Source of the DNA: Simmondsia chinensis
Lineage: Eukaryota > Streptophyta > Magnoliopsida > Caryophyllales > Simmondsiaceae
Direction: 5' to 3'
Assembly: GCA_018398585.1 (NCBI GenBank)
Contig: JAGTTD010000005.1
Span: forward strand, 8,425,355 to 8,489,354
Length of the DNA: 64,000 bases
Notes under the pieces: model-generated
Database searches by the model: none
Told to the model about the DNA's origin: nothing
The model's input: the letters and a program-made list of their open reading frames with translations, nothing else
In this document: positions 1-8,854 of the stretch, piece by piece
Layout: each line of letters starts with the position of its first letter
Position numbering within the stretch: the first letter of the stretch is position 1
Translations under genes and position numbers: made by a program

Positions 1-361
1 TTGCTAATACTTCCTATTTATAGAGAATTAAAAGAACAATCTAGAACTTCCTAGAATATCTCTTAACTCTTCCCATAACCGAAATACATCAAAAATGGAG
101 GGAAACATAAAAGCGGAAACGTTATTTGAATTCAAATAAGAGCGGTAAATAACTACCTATTCAAATATTGGCGGGAAAAGGGAATCTTCTAGAAGCGGGT
201 CCCACTTAGGCGCGTCTTTGGAGCTAGGCAACCGAGTACCGAGCCACCGGCTGAGGGACATGGACTTGACACTGCTAGGCTCGGCTCCTTAACACCTGCT
301 GGACAATGTCTTGGCTCGGTTGCCGGCCTTTCTTGATCTTGTCACAGTTAGGGTCGTGACA
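1..361 (-). repeat. 3' LTR, partial
   Basis: Minus-strand LTR whose TGTC start lies at 361. It matches 2034-2393 with few substitutions and continues beyond the left edge of the window. The low divergence between the two LTRs suggests a fairly recent insertion. Confidence 0.85.
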
Positions 362-363
362 AT

Positions 364-375
364 CCCTTCCCCTTC
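364..375 (-). other. Polypurine tract
   Basis: Purine-only run GAAGGGGAAGGG on the minus strand immediately before the LTR start at 361, the usual site for plus-strand DNA priming in LTR retrotransposons. Confidence 0.75.
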
Positions 376-523
376 AGTTTGTCCTTGTCCTCAAGGACGT
401 TATTAACTTTCTAGCTATTACAATATACTTTCCTAATATATGTACTACTAGCATCTTTTACTAAGTACTTAGTTTGTCTTTTTTTTTTTTTTGTTTAATT
501 ACATCATATTAACCACTAAGTAC

Positions 524-1149
524 TTAAATACACAAAGAGCTCTGCCCGATCCCTTTTCTTGAGGTCAAGTCAGGACAAGGTAGGTTTAGATAAGCTGCGT
601 TTTCAGTGCCAATTCCAGTCCGAGGAAAGCGCTCCCATACTTGGGCCTTGACAATGTAACCTTGTAGCATTTCCTGCTGCGCTGATTCTTCTTGTTGGAC
701 AAGAGCACAGTTGCGCTGGACATTAGGCCCAGCTTTGGACAACACTTCGTCTATTGTCATGGTTGAGCTTAGGTCCGGTTGAAGGTTGTTTAACACTTGT
801 GGTGTTGCCACTATCTCTTTTACGATGTAGACCTCGGTGTCCTTGTAAGAGTTCTCTTCGCACTCTTCACCAATTGCCAATGTCTCGTCTGCGTCATCAT
901 CAAGATCATCCTTGAGTTCCCGTAGTTTCCTCCGGTGCCTTCTACTGTTGTCATGTCAACGCTAGTGTTCTCCTCATTTTTCTTTAATTTTTCGAACATG
1001 GAGTCCACGGTTGCTAACATGTTCCTACGGATGGAGCTGGGTACTTGGTTGCATTGGCTTCCACCTTGGATATGCCTTCTTTGTGAGGCATGGAAATTTG
1101 AATGTCCATACAGCAACAATATTTGTAGATGTCCTTCCCATGCAAGCAC
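524..1149 (-). pseudogene. Degenerate internal ORF of the non-autonomous LTR element
   Basis: Two overlapping minus-strand open stretches (1149-820 and 880-524) look like one coding region split by a frameshift. The translated pieces are acidic and Glu/Asp-rich, with no zinc knuckle, DSG protease or polymerase motif. I do not recognise the family. A gag-like or element-specific protein is the simplest guess, but nothing in the residues proves it. Positions 1150-1770 of the same internal region are non-coding, with several poly-T and poly-A runs. Confidence 0.35.
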
Positions 1150-1770
1150 TCACAAGCAATTTCGACATCTTCCCTTGAGGTGAAGGTCACTTGGACTTCA
1201 ACTCTTAGGGAAGTCACTAAGGTGTACTTGATCTCTTTAATACAACCATAGGGAGAGAAGATTCGACTGAGAGCATCTTCGATGATAAGGTAGAGAGTCT
1301 CGGATACCTTGACAAGGAGTGTGGCAATTGCATCAAACGAGCCTAGTTGATCACAACTCGTTTCGACACAATTTTTTTTTCACTTTTTTTTTTTAAAAAT
1401 TAGATCAGATCAGAATCTGATCTAATTTCAGCAACACACAGCATTTTCAGGCTGTTTAATGCAGCTCCATACCCCACAATCTATCATGAGAACTCAGCAC
1501 TCTTCTTGATCGGATCTACAGAGGTTATTTCGGTCTTAACACAAGCTGAATTGACCCAATCGCTGCGTCCTTCAGGTGGATCTTCGGGTTGACAGTGCCG
1601 GATCACTGGTTCCTTGTCTGCGCAGCACCTCAACAGTGCCGGTTCGGTTCTGAATTTTTGCTGCGATTTTTTTTTTTGGTGAGATCCTTGATCTCAGGAT
1701 GAATGAAAAATGAGTGCCGCAGATTTTTTTTTTTATTTATTTATTTATAATGAGCCTCCTGATTGAAGAT

Positions 1771-1783
1771 GGCTCTGATACCA
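1771..1783 (-). other. Primer-binding site (initiator-Met tRNA type)
   Basis: TGGTATCAGAGCC on the minus strand, next to the inner edge of the upstream LTR. This is the standard plant tRNA-Met-i complement. Confidence 0.85.
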
Positions 1784-1786
1784 CTT

Positions 1787-2393
1787 ATTACGTTCCTTGA
1801 ATTCGTGACTTTGTTTCGGATAGGGCTTGGAACGTGAATTGATGTATTGAGTTGAGAAGGATAGAATTTGGAGAGTTTGAGATGAGAGATAGAAGTTGAG
1901 ATAGATTTTAGATGAGAAAAGAATTAGAATTTAGGTGAAAGAAAGAAATAGAAAAAATACTTGAGATGAGAAGAAGAATCATTTGATTCTTTAATTGGTT
2001 TCATTGAATTGATAGATTGATCCCTTTTTACATTGCTAATGCTTCCTATTTATAGAGAATTAAAAGAACAATCTAGAACTTCCTAGAATATCTCTTAACT
2101 CTTCCCATAACCGAAATACATCAAAAATGGCGGGAAACATAAAGGCGGGAAAGTTATTTGAATTCAAATAAGAGAGGGAAATAACTACCTATTCAAATAT
2201 TGGCGGGAAAAGGGAATCTTCTAGAAGCGGGTCCCACTTAGGCGCGTCTTTGGATCTAGGCAATCGAGTACCGAGCCACCGGCTGAGGGACATGGACTTG
2301 ACACTGCTGGGCTCAGCTCCTTGACACCTGCTGGACAATGTCTTGGCTCGGTTGCTGGCCTTTCTTGATCTCGTCACGGTTAGGGTCGTGACA
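1787..2393 (-). repeat. 5' LTR of the non-autonomous element
   Basis: About 607 bp, starting TGTCACGACCC at 2393 on the minus strand and ending near 1787 just before the primer-binding site. The inner end is not a clean CA, so that boundary is uncertain by a few bases. An AT-rich stretch TATTTATAG near 2047 could hold a TATA-like signal. Confidence 0.8.
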
Positions 2394-3480
2394 GTCTTCA
2401 ACTCTAACTTGGCGACAACCTCTTTAGAAATCACATTCACTCAGCTAATTAAATCGATCACCATGTGGCACACCCTACCGCCAATGGTGCAGGTGGTTTG
2501 GAAAAGGTTGTTCTTCAACCATCCATCTCCTGGTTCTTCTCTTAGCGCAAAACAAGCGCACCTAATCACAAGTAGGAGTCCTTCATCACCTGCAACAACG
2601 TCTTCTTCTATGAGCTCCAACTTAGTCTGGGTTTCTTCCTTACTCACCTCACCATCTTCTCTGTGGAGCTCCTCAATGTAAAGACCCTTACCTGGTCTGT
2701 CACCTCACTACACTCATCAACATGGTGTCCTATCTTTCCACACTTGAAGCAACGGGTCCTTGAAGTACTCGCCAAGTCTTGAGTAACCGGCTTATAGGTA
2801 TTGGAGATTATTGGCCTGATCTGTGCGTTTTGATTTGGAGGTACTCTCACTTGGTCTCATCGGCCAACCGGTGGCCCCCAGACTTCGCCAACTTGGCAAC
2901 GCCTTTGCTGTTGCTCGACATTCATGGCTCTCTGGCTTGTCTCGGAGACGGAAAAAGATGTTGAAGATGTTCAACACATTCTGTATAGACTCCTTCAATC
3001 CCCCAATCGCTCTCCCGTCTAACCGAGTAGCAACCAATGGCAACTGCTTCCTCTCCGAAACCTCCTTGAACTCAAGGACCTCCTCCATCGCAGCAAGCCA
3101 ATCTCATAAATCCTCTAGGCGTCCTCCTCCATTGAACTCTAGAATCCCAATATAGAGACCGGATTCTCACTTTTGATCATCAAAGTCAGCGGTGTTCCCT
3201 ATATGTGGCCATGCCTCCTCGACCTCCAATTTGGCAGCTCAGCATCCGGAAATGGGTTTTGAAAGCTCTCGTCCTCGTCACCCCTCATCGGTGGGTTTTG
3301 AGGTTGCTCATCTAGGTCTTGATCGGGATTTGCACCCAATTGAATCAAGCACCTTTTGATGTGCCAGAATCTTTCTTCTATATCCTCGAATCTTCTATCA
3401 TTCTACTATTGTACGTCTCGCTCATAAACATTTCCGGTGGCGGCATACCTTTGTAGTCCACGCCCATTTCAAATGCCGTT
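2394..3480 (-). pseudogene. Ty3/Gypsy gag-protease remnant
   Basis: On the minus strand the order is gag N-terminal part (a stretch reading EVLEFKEVSERKQLPLVATR, typical of Gypsy gag, about 3085-3025), a CCHC zinc knuckle CFKCGKIGHHVDEC at about 2751-2710, and the start of the aspartic protease (GGRVCHMVID, then VISKEVVAKLELKT up to 2394). The protease active-site DSG has become D-L-I-S followed by a stop, and the gag is broken by frameshifts. The frame is cut at 2394 by the non-autonomous LTR element, so the rest of pol would lie left of this window if it survives. Confidence 0.85.
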
Positions 3481-3483
3481 CTG

Positions 3484-3875
3484 AGCTCTGATACCAACTG
3501 ATGCAATGTCCAAGTGGGAAATTGGGAAACAGGAAGGTTCAACTGCCTTCCCTTAATTTCTTATTGCGAAAATAGTAAGAACAAGGGAAAAAGTTACTCA
3601 AATTCTCACAATCTGAAAAAGAGAAAAAAAAAAAACCCTAGAAAACATGAAAATAAATCTTTAAAAAATATGAATGCTAAACCCTAGATTTCCTCAACCT
3701 TAAATATGGGGAGTAGTTGACTAAGAATAAAAGACTAAAAGATAATTACAAATAAATAAATGCTAATCAAAACTAATCCTACTAGATGTCAAACTCCTTA
3801 GCCGTGCTTCTCTACTCACCAGCCCAAGTACCTGCCAAGTGATACCCGTCAAGCCACTAATGCCCTATGTTCACA
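3484..3875 (-). repeat. 5' LTR and primer-binding site of the Gypsy remnant
   Basis: TTGGTATCAGAGC lies at about 3497-3484 on the minus strand, preceded by sequence ending in CA at 3500-3499. The LTR is inferred to run up to about 3875, where the minus strand reads TGTGAACATAGG. No second LTR is in the window to confirm the outer end. The stretch 3560-3760 is purine-rich and non-coding. Confidence 0.55.
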
Positions 3876-4174
3876 GGCTGCGTCAGTCATAATAGCAGTA
3901 ATAGCAACATAGTACATAGTAAATGATAGGGTCAATCAATAATTTAAGAGCTTAAATGATAAATTTAGCAAAATATAGAATATGGATATTTAATTCAGTT
4001 GTAGATATTGATTATTTAGTTTTTAAATGGAAAAAATACAGATAAGTGTTATTATACGTGTATTATATAGATAACATCAAGAAAATGCATATTTTACCAT
4101 ATTATTGGTAAAGATATATAAACGCTCTTTTAAATCAGATAGTATGGATATGTATCCAAAATTTGTGTTATATA
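3876..4174. other. AT-rich intergenic spacer
   Basis: No coding potential, RNA gene or repeat with a recognisable boundary was seen. Confidence 0.5.
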
Positions 4175-5722
4175 GGGGCCAAAGATGGACCTTTTAGTCA
4201 CCCAAGTCAAATTTTGGAAGATTTAGTCACCAAACTCCTAATAAAAGTCCATTTTGTTCACCAAAGTGATTTAAAATAGACAAATTGGTCACTCAAGTTA
4301 AATTTTGAAAAACTTAGTTACCCAACTCATAATAAAAGTTTCATTTAGTTATTCAAGTGGCTCAAAAATGACAATCTGGGCACCCAAGTAAAATTTTATC
4401 CTTCATCTTTAAATAACAACTTATTTTCATTGCTAAAATGATTTCAAAATGATAAAAAAAAAAAATTATCATCCAAATGAAGAATAACTAATTTAATTTA
4501 TGGTTTTGACTTATTTATTTAATTGGTCTGCATATTTTCTTTCCAAAGTCTATATTATATTTGTAACAAATAGGTACACATCTGGCTATTAACATTAGGT
4601 AAAAATTAAAACATTATAAACTAATTTTGACATTAAATAAAACGTGATAAAATATTCTAAAAAAAGAGAATTCAAGAAATATTTTGAAACAAGAATGAAT
4701 AAATGTCAAATGTATTAAAAATAATAAAAATCAGTTTCAAAAAAAGATTCCAAAATTAGGTGTCATGTTAGTATTTTTGGCCAAATACCATCAAATTTTG
4801 ATAAATACCATATTATCAAAGTCATGTTCTTTTAGCATTTTCCAATAGAAATTTATCGCATTTCGGTAAAAGGGTGCTTAATTGATAAAATTATAAAACT
4901 TTAGGGTACCTAAGTAATGAAATTTTAAACCTCAAGGTACTCCATTGTATATATTGAAACGTTAAAATACCAAAATGATAAATCACCAAATCTTAAGATA
5001 CCTAATTAATAATTTTTATTAAATCAAACATGAGAAAATATTATTAAAAAAAATGAGAATTAAGGAATACCAAGTGTTCTAAAAATTAGAAAATATTTTT
5101 TTAAAAATGGGAACGAATGAAATATTTTTAAAATATTTTATTTTATGACCAAATTGAACTTTATCATTTTTAATGCACCTGTCAGTTATTGATTCTTTTT
5201 TTTTTTCCTAAATATTTTTAAAATTTTTATTTTTTAGAATATTTTATCAAGTTTTAAATAATTTCAAATTTGATTTATAATCTTTTAATTTTTTCCTAAC
5301 ATCAATAGCCAAATGCGCATTAGTTTATTACAAATAAAATATAGATTTTGAAAAGAAAACATGATGACTAGTGAAATCAATAAGTCAAAAACTTAAATTA
5401 GGTATTTTTTATTTGGATGATAAATTTTTTTTTTTATCATTTTAATGGCGAAAATGAGTTGTTATTTAAAACTGAGTGATAAAGTTTTTTCAAATTATTG
5501 CTTGAGTGACCAACTTGCCCATTTTAAACCACTTCGTTGACTAAATGGTACTTTTATTAAGAGTTGAATGACTAAGTCTTTCAAAATTTAACTTAATTTA
5601 TCTATTTTAAATTACTTAGATGACTAAAAAGGGACACTTATTAGGAGTTTGGTAACTAAATCTTCTAAAATTTGACTTGAGTGATCAAAAGGTCCATTTT
5701 TGGTAACTTTGGTGACCAAAAG
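4175..5722. mobile_element. Long-inverted-repeat element (MULE-like or large MITE)
   Basis: The left part reads as a series of GGTCACC/TAGTCACC-containing phrases; the right part (about 5500-5722) is its inverted, diverged copy, for example AAGATTTAGTCACCAAACTC on the left against its complement near 5655. The arms are several hundred bases long. The centre (about 4490-5400) is AT-rich with no transposase frame. A related arm is present at 36560-36800. Long terminal inverted repeats without a gene suggest a non-autonomous Mutator-type element, but no clear 9-bp target duplication was found. Confidence 0.6.
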
Positions 5723-6069
5723 GGGATGCAAATTACTACAAATCCCAAATCAAACGATTGTAGAAAGATACTATGCATCTTTTAAAATTATAAAAAAAAA
5801 GGAAAAGGAAACAAATTATTGATTAATTATCAAAAAAAGGTAAATTATAGAAAACACTTCCATCTTTTGCTTCAAAAATAGAAAACCCCCATTCACAAAT
5901 AAAGCACCCACAAAACCTCCTCACTTTTAAAAATTTATCACTTAACCCCCATACAACTTATTTTTTTACTAGGAGCTTAAATATTTAATTTTATTTTTAG
6001 AAGAAAGTTTAATATTTTTGGGCAAAAATTAGAAATTCTATGTTTTTAGCAAAGGAATGAAGGAGATTT

Positions 6070-6247
6070 TTTACGTTTATAAAAATATAATTATTTTAAT
6101 TAATTATAGTAATGGTATTATAAATTTAGAAGATAAAAAATATTTTTAAAATTTTCATAAATATATTATGAGATGAAATATAATTTTTTTGATGTTATAA
6201 TGTCACTACTATAATTAATTAAAATAATAATTTTTATAAAAGTAACA
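6070..6247. repeat. Fold-back MITE with ~50-bp arms
   Basis: The left arm contains ATTTTAATTAATTATAGTA and the right arm its complement, separated by about 75 bases. The predicted RNA or single-stranded DNA would form a hairpin. It ends almost exactly where the 5S-headed SINE starts. Confidence 0.65.
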
Positions 6248-6252
6248 TTTTT

Positions 6253-6476
6253 AGTGCTCCAAGGGCTCCCACCTAAGTAGGGTCTGGGGGAGTGGACATA
6301 AGCAGCCTTTCCCGTTCAAGGTGCTACCCTGAAGAGATGTTGTTTTCAAAATCCCCAACCTGACGGGTGCAACATGAGGACTTCTCAGGAGGTCACCCAT
6401 CTTGCTACTACTATCGCACAAGCATGCTTAACTTCGGAGTTCTAATAGGATTTGGTGTTTGCATGTTGGTACCCTC
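6253..6476 (-). mobile_element. SINE with 5S rRNA-derived head (copy A)
   Basis: On the minus strand, 6476 to about 6357 aligns with plant 5S rRNA from about residue 12 to the 3' end. It includes AGAACTCCGAAGTTAAGC and a GATGGGTGACCTCC block, which correspond to the internal pol III promoter boxes A and C. From about 6356 it continues without a T-run terminator into a SINE 3' domain (AGGCTGC, CAGACCCTACTTAGGTGGGA, CCCTTGGAGCACT). Length is about 224 bp. It is not a functional 5S gene: it has many substitutions and a fused 3' end. No convincing target duplication was found. Confidence 0.85.
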
Positions 6477-6891
6477 TTTTTAAAAATATAAAAATATGAA
6501 TACAAAAAACCCCCCTTTCTAAAATATGATAAAATTGATTTTTCTTCAAAATAGAAAAGCCCTATCTAAAAATAAAATCAACACTTAACTATTTTATTTT
6601 GAGGGGCAAAATGGTCAAAAAAAAATTTTATTTGGGGGCAAAGTGATAAATTTTTAAAAGTAAGAGGGTTTAATAAGTAGTTTTATTTGTGAAGAGAGTT
6701 TTCTGTTATTAAAATAAAAGTCAGGAATATTTTCTGTAATTTATCTATTAAATTATTATGCATTCATTATAGCAAACAATACCTTTATTACATCCACAAA
6801 AATAACATAATTGAAATAGCACTAACTTTTCTTTTAAGTCCATCTAAAATGTATAATTTACAGTTCCTTGGAGAAGGGCCGGAGACAAATG

Positions 6892-6988
6892 AAAACTAAT
6901 TATATATACCTTTTTTTTTTTTTTTTTTATAATTAGCGGCAAAACCGCGCAACAAAACAGGGAGTTCGGCAAAACTAATTATATATAC
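6892..6988 (-). mobile_element. Short 5'-truncated retroposon with perfect 18-bp target duplication
   Basis: The 18-mer AAAACTAATTATATATAC occurs at 6892-6909 and 6971-6988. The 61-bp insert between them reads on the minus strand as about 42 nt of unique sequence containing GGTTTTGCCGCTAATTAT followed by a run of about 18 A. Target duplication plus A tail is the mark of LINE-mediated insertion. The unique part matches the 3' end of the longer retroposon at 36107-36441. Confidence 0.8.
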
Positions 6989-7262
6989 TAAGATTAAAGA
7001 TCGAACCAATATATCATAAATTGTTAGTCCGGACTATGGTTATTAGAATCTTAATTGGAATATTAAAATCTTATGATTTTACAATCGTACAATTACTGAC
7101 GATTCAAATACTAAGTTGAATCTCAATTTTGTATAATTTTACAATCTATGGATATTAATGAAACTAATGGATAGGATCGTAATACAATTTTACGTATCTA
7201 ACAATCCTACCTCAATCCCATCAACTTATAGAAATAAAAAGTTAAAATGTAAAAAAATCAAA

Positions 7263-7391
7263 TGTATATTACAAACGAGCCCCTTGGAGGGGGAAGGCTG
7301 CGTACATATACCCCTCCCAGACCTTGCTTCTGCGGGAGCCCTTGGAGGCACTGGGTTTGTTGTTGTTGTTGTTGTTGTATATTACAAACGA
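7263..7391 (+). mobile_element. 5'-truncated SINE (copy E) with perfect 16-bp target duplication
   Basis: TGTATATTACAAACGA flanks the insert at 7263-7278 and 7376-7391. The insert (7279-7375) is only the SINE 3' domain: GGGGGAAGGCTGCGTACAT, CCTCCCAGACC, GCGGGAGCCCTTGGAGGCAC, then a (TTG)n tail. It lacks the 5S head of copies A and B. The intact target duplication shows that this 3' domain mobilises as a genuine retroposon. Confidence 0.9.
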
Positions 7392-7552
7392 ACGTACTTT
7401 ATTAGCTTGAAGTAAAAGAATGTTAAACTAAGCATTTATATACTCTAAAAAAACTTATATTAAGTTTAGTTTTATACTTTAACCTTAATATAAAGTTTGA
7501 TTAGCAACATATATCTTAAAAGCTCCCATGAAAATTATAGCCAACAATTAAT

Positions 7553-8295
7553 CTAAAAGTAACCCAATTATATGTTAATATATTAAAAATAACCCAACTC
7601 TATTTTCTAACCAAAAAATAACCCAACTCTAACTTTTCTACTAAAAAATAACTCAATTCTAACTTTTCTACCAAAAATAACCAAAACCAAACTCTAAAAT
7701 AAATCTAAAAATAACCTGACTCTAAGAATTTGATTTAAGAAATACTGAATTGTGATGCTCTGACAATATATTTTTCTTCTAGGTATTTTTTGTTTTGTTT
7801 GTTCTCTGTAAGCGGTCTCATTTAGTAAACGAGCTGAGCGAGGACAAATATACTGCTTGGTTAGATAAATGATACAAAATCAAGCTGGTCTCATTTAATT
7901 AACAAGCCGAGCCGAGCCGATCAAGCTGTGGTTCGGCTTGGCTTATTTGCAACCCTAGTTCTCTGGTTATATTCCTCAGTTGTTGTGCTTGTTCTTTGCC
8001 CCAGAATGTTACCTTTCTATGGGGTTGTACTCAATTATTGGAAAAACGTATTTTTAGTTTGGTTAGGTGAGAAAAGAAATCAAGCCAAACCAAAAATACA
8101 TAGAAGAAAAATATATTGTTGGAGTGTTATACTACACGCAATACTTAGCCATCAATTCAATATTTTTAAAATTAATTTTACAGTTTGGATTTTTTTGGTA
8201 CAAAAGTTAGAGTTAGGTTATTTTTTGTTAGAAAAGTTTGAGTTGTGTTATTTTTAACTAGTATATTGATATAGGGTTGGGATATTTTTAGATTA
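7553..8295. mobile_element. Inverted-repeat MITE with a GAGCC-rich insertion
   Basis: The left side (about 7565-7690) holds repeated AACCCAACTCTAACTTTTCT phrases; the right side (about 8180-8290) holds their complements (AAAAGTTAGAGTTAGGTTAT). In the middle, 7800-7970 is rich in AACGAGC/GAGCCGAG, like the GAGCT-type elements elsewhere in the window. The open frames here look accidental. Confidence 0.55.
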
Positions 8296-8689
8296 TTGTT
8301 ATTATAACATATATTGACATATTTATATTACATGATAATATTTTTATCATATTTTTTTTTTACATATGGTAGTCTCATACAATAATTTTATGAACTGTCT
8401 AACTGATTTTAGTAGTAAAAATAATTATACTATACATTTAATAAAATCTTATAATTCTCTAATCCAATTCTGAAAACCCATAACAATATTAAAAAATTTT
8501 GATTCTAACGACCTTAATCGGACCGACTTTTATTGACCCCTAACCAAAGTGCATTTGAATTTTGATACATCCTTTTTAAAAGAAAAATAGAAATGGAAGA
8601 AGAAAAACAGGAATTAAGAGGCCGTGACTCGCGCTTAAGGCTTACGCGAACATCATCAATGACATCAACAACATGTTGACATCCCCCCA
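8296..8689. other. Upstream region of the copper chaperone gene
   Basis: AT-rich at first, then 8590-8690 becomes GC-richer with CGCGCTTAAGG and TACGCG phrases close to the promoter. No repeat boundaries seen; it may hold regulatory sites that cannot be named from sequence alone. Confidence 0.4.
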
Positions 8690-8731
8690 TTCCTCTCTCT
8701 GTCTCTCTATCTCTCTCTCTGTATATATAAA
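8690..8731 (+). promoter_or_regulatory. Core promoter: CT microsatellite plus TATA box
   Basis: A pyrimidine tract (TCTCTCTGTCTCTC..., 8690-8720) runs directly into TATATATAAA at 8722-8731, which suits transcription starting about 8755 and a 5' UTR of about 100 nt. CT-rich tracts beside the TATA box are common in plant core promoters. Confidence 0.65.
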
Positions 8732-8854
8732 ATAGCTCTCTACTGCACCACAAGCCCTCAATTTTCATTTTACCAATAAAAATTCATCCTTTACTTTTCA
8801 ATTTTTCCACGCGATTCTTATCCAAAAATTTCATAATTTTGTAGTCTTATCGCT

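Larger units (their letters stand above)
1..2393 (-). mobile_element. Non-autonomous LTR retrotransposon (3' LTR cut by window edge)
   Basis: Two near-identical blocks, 1-361 and 2034-2393, lie in direct orientation 2.03 kb apart. On the minus strand each LTR begins TGTCACGACCC. A primer-binding site TGGTATCAGAGCC lies at 1783-1771 just inside the upstream LTR, and a polypurine tract (GAAGGGGAAGGG, about 375-364) directly precedes the 3' LTR. The internal region is only about 1.4 kb and shows no protease, integrase or reverse transcriptase, so the element must depend on another element's enzymes. It interrupts a Gypsy protease reading frame at 2393/2394. The far LTR end and both target-site duplications cannot be checked because the window starts inside the 3' LTR. 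Confidence 0.85.
5836..6746. mobile_element. Inverted-terminal-repeat element carrying two nested insertions
   Basis: The left arm 5836-5950 and right arm 6630-6746 are inverted copies; both contain ACTTTTAAAAATTTATCACT or its complement and a TTCACAAATAAA phrase. Between them lie a 178-bp fold-back (6070-6247) and a 5S-headed SINE (6253-6476). There is no coding capacity. The superfamily is not clear. Confidence 0.6.

Noticed and set aside
6253..6476. Functional 5S rRNA gene
   Set aside because: Many substitutions, missing first residues, no T-run terminator after the 5S part and direct fusion to a SINE tail; better explained as a SINE head. The same applies to 59748.
7928..8257. Hydrophobic plus-strand frame of 109 codons
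   Set aside because: It falls inside an inverted-repeat MITE and spans the GAGCC-rich insertion and the right arm; the hydrophobicity comes from T-rich DNA.
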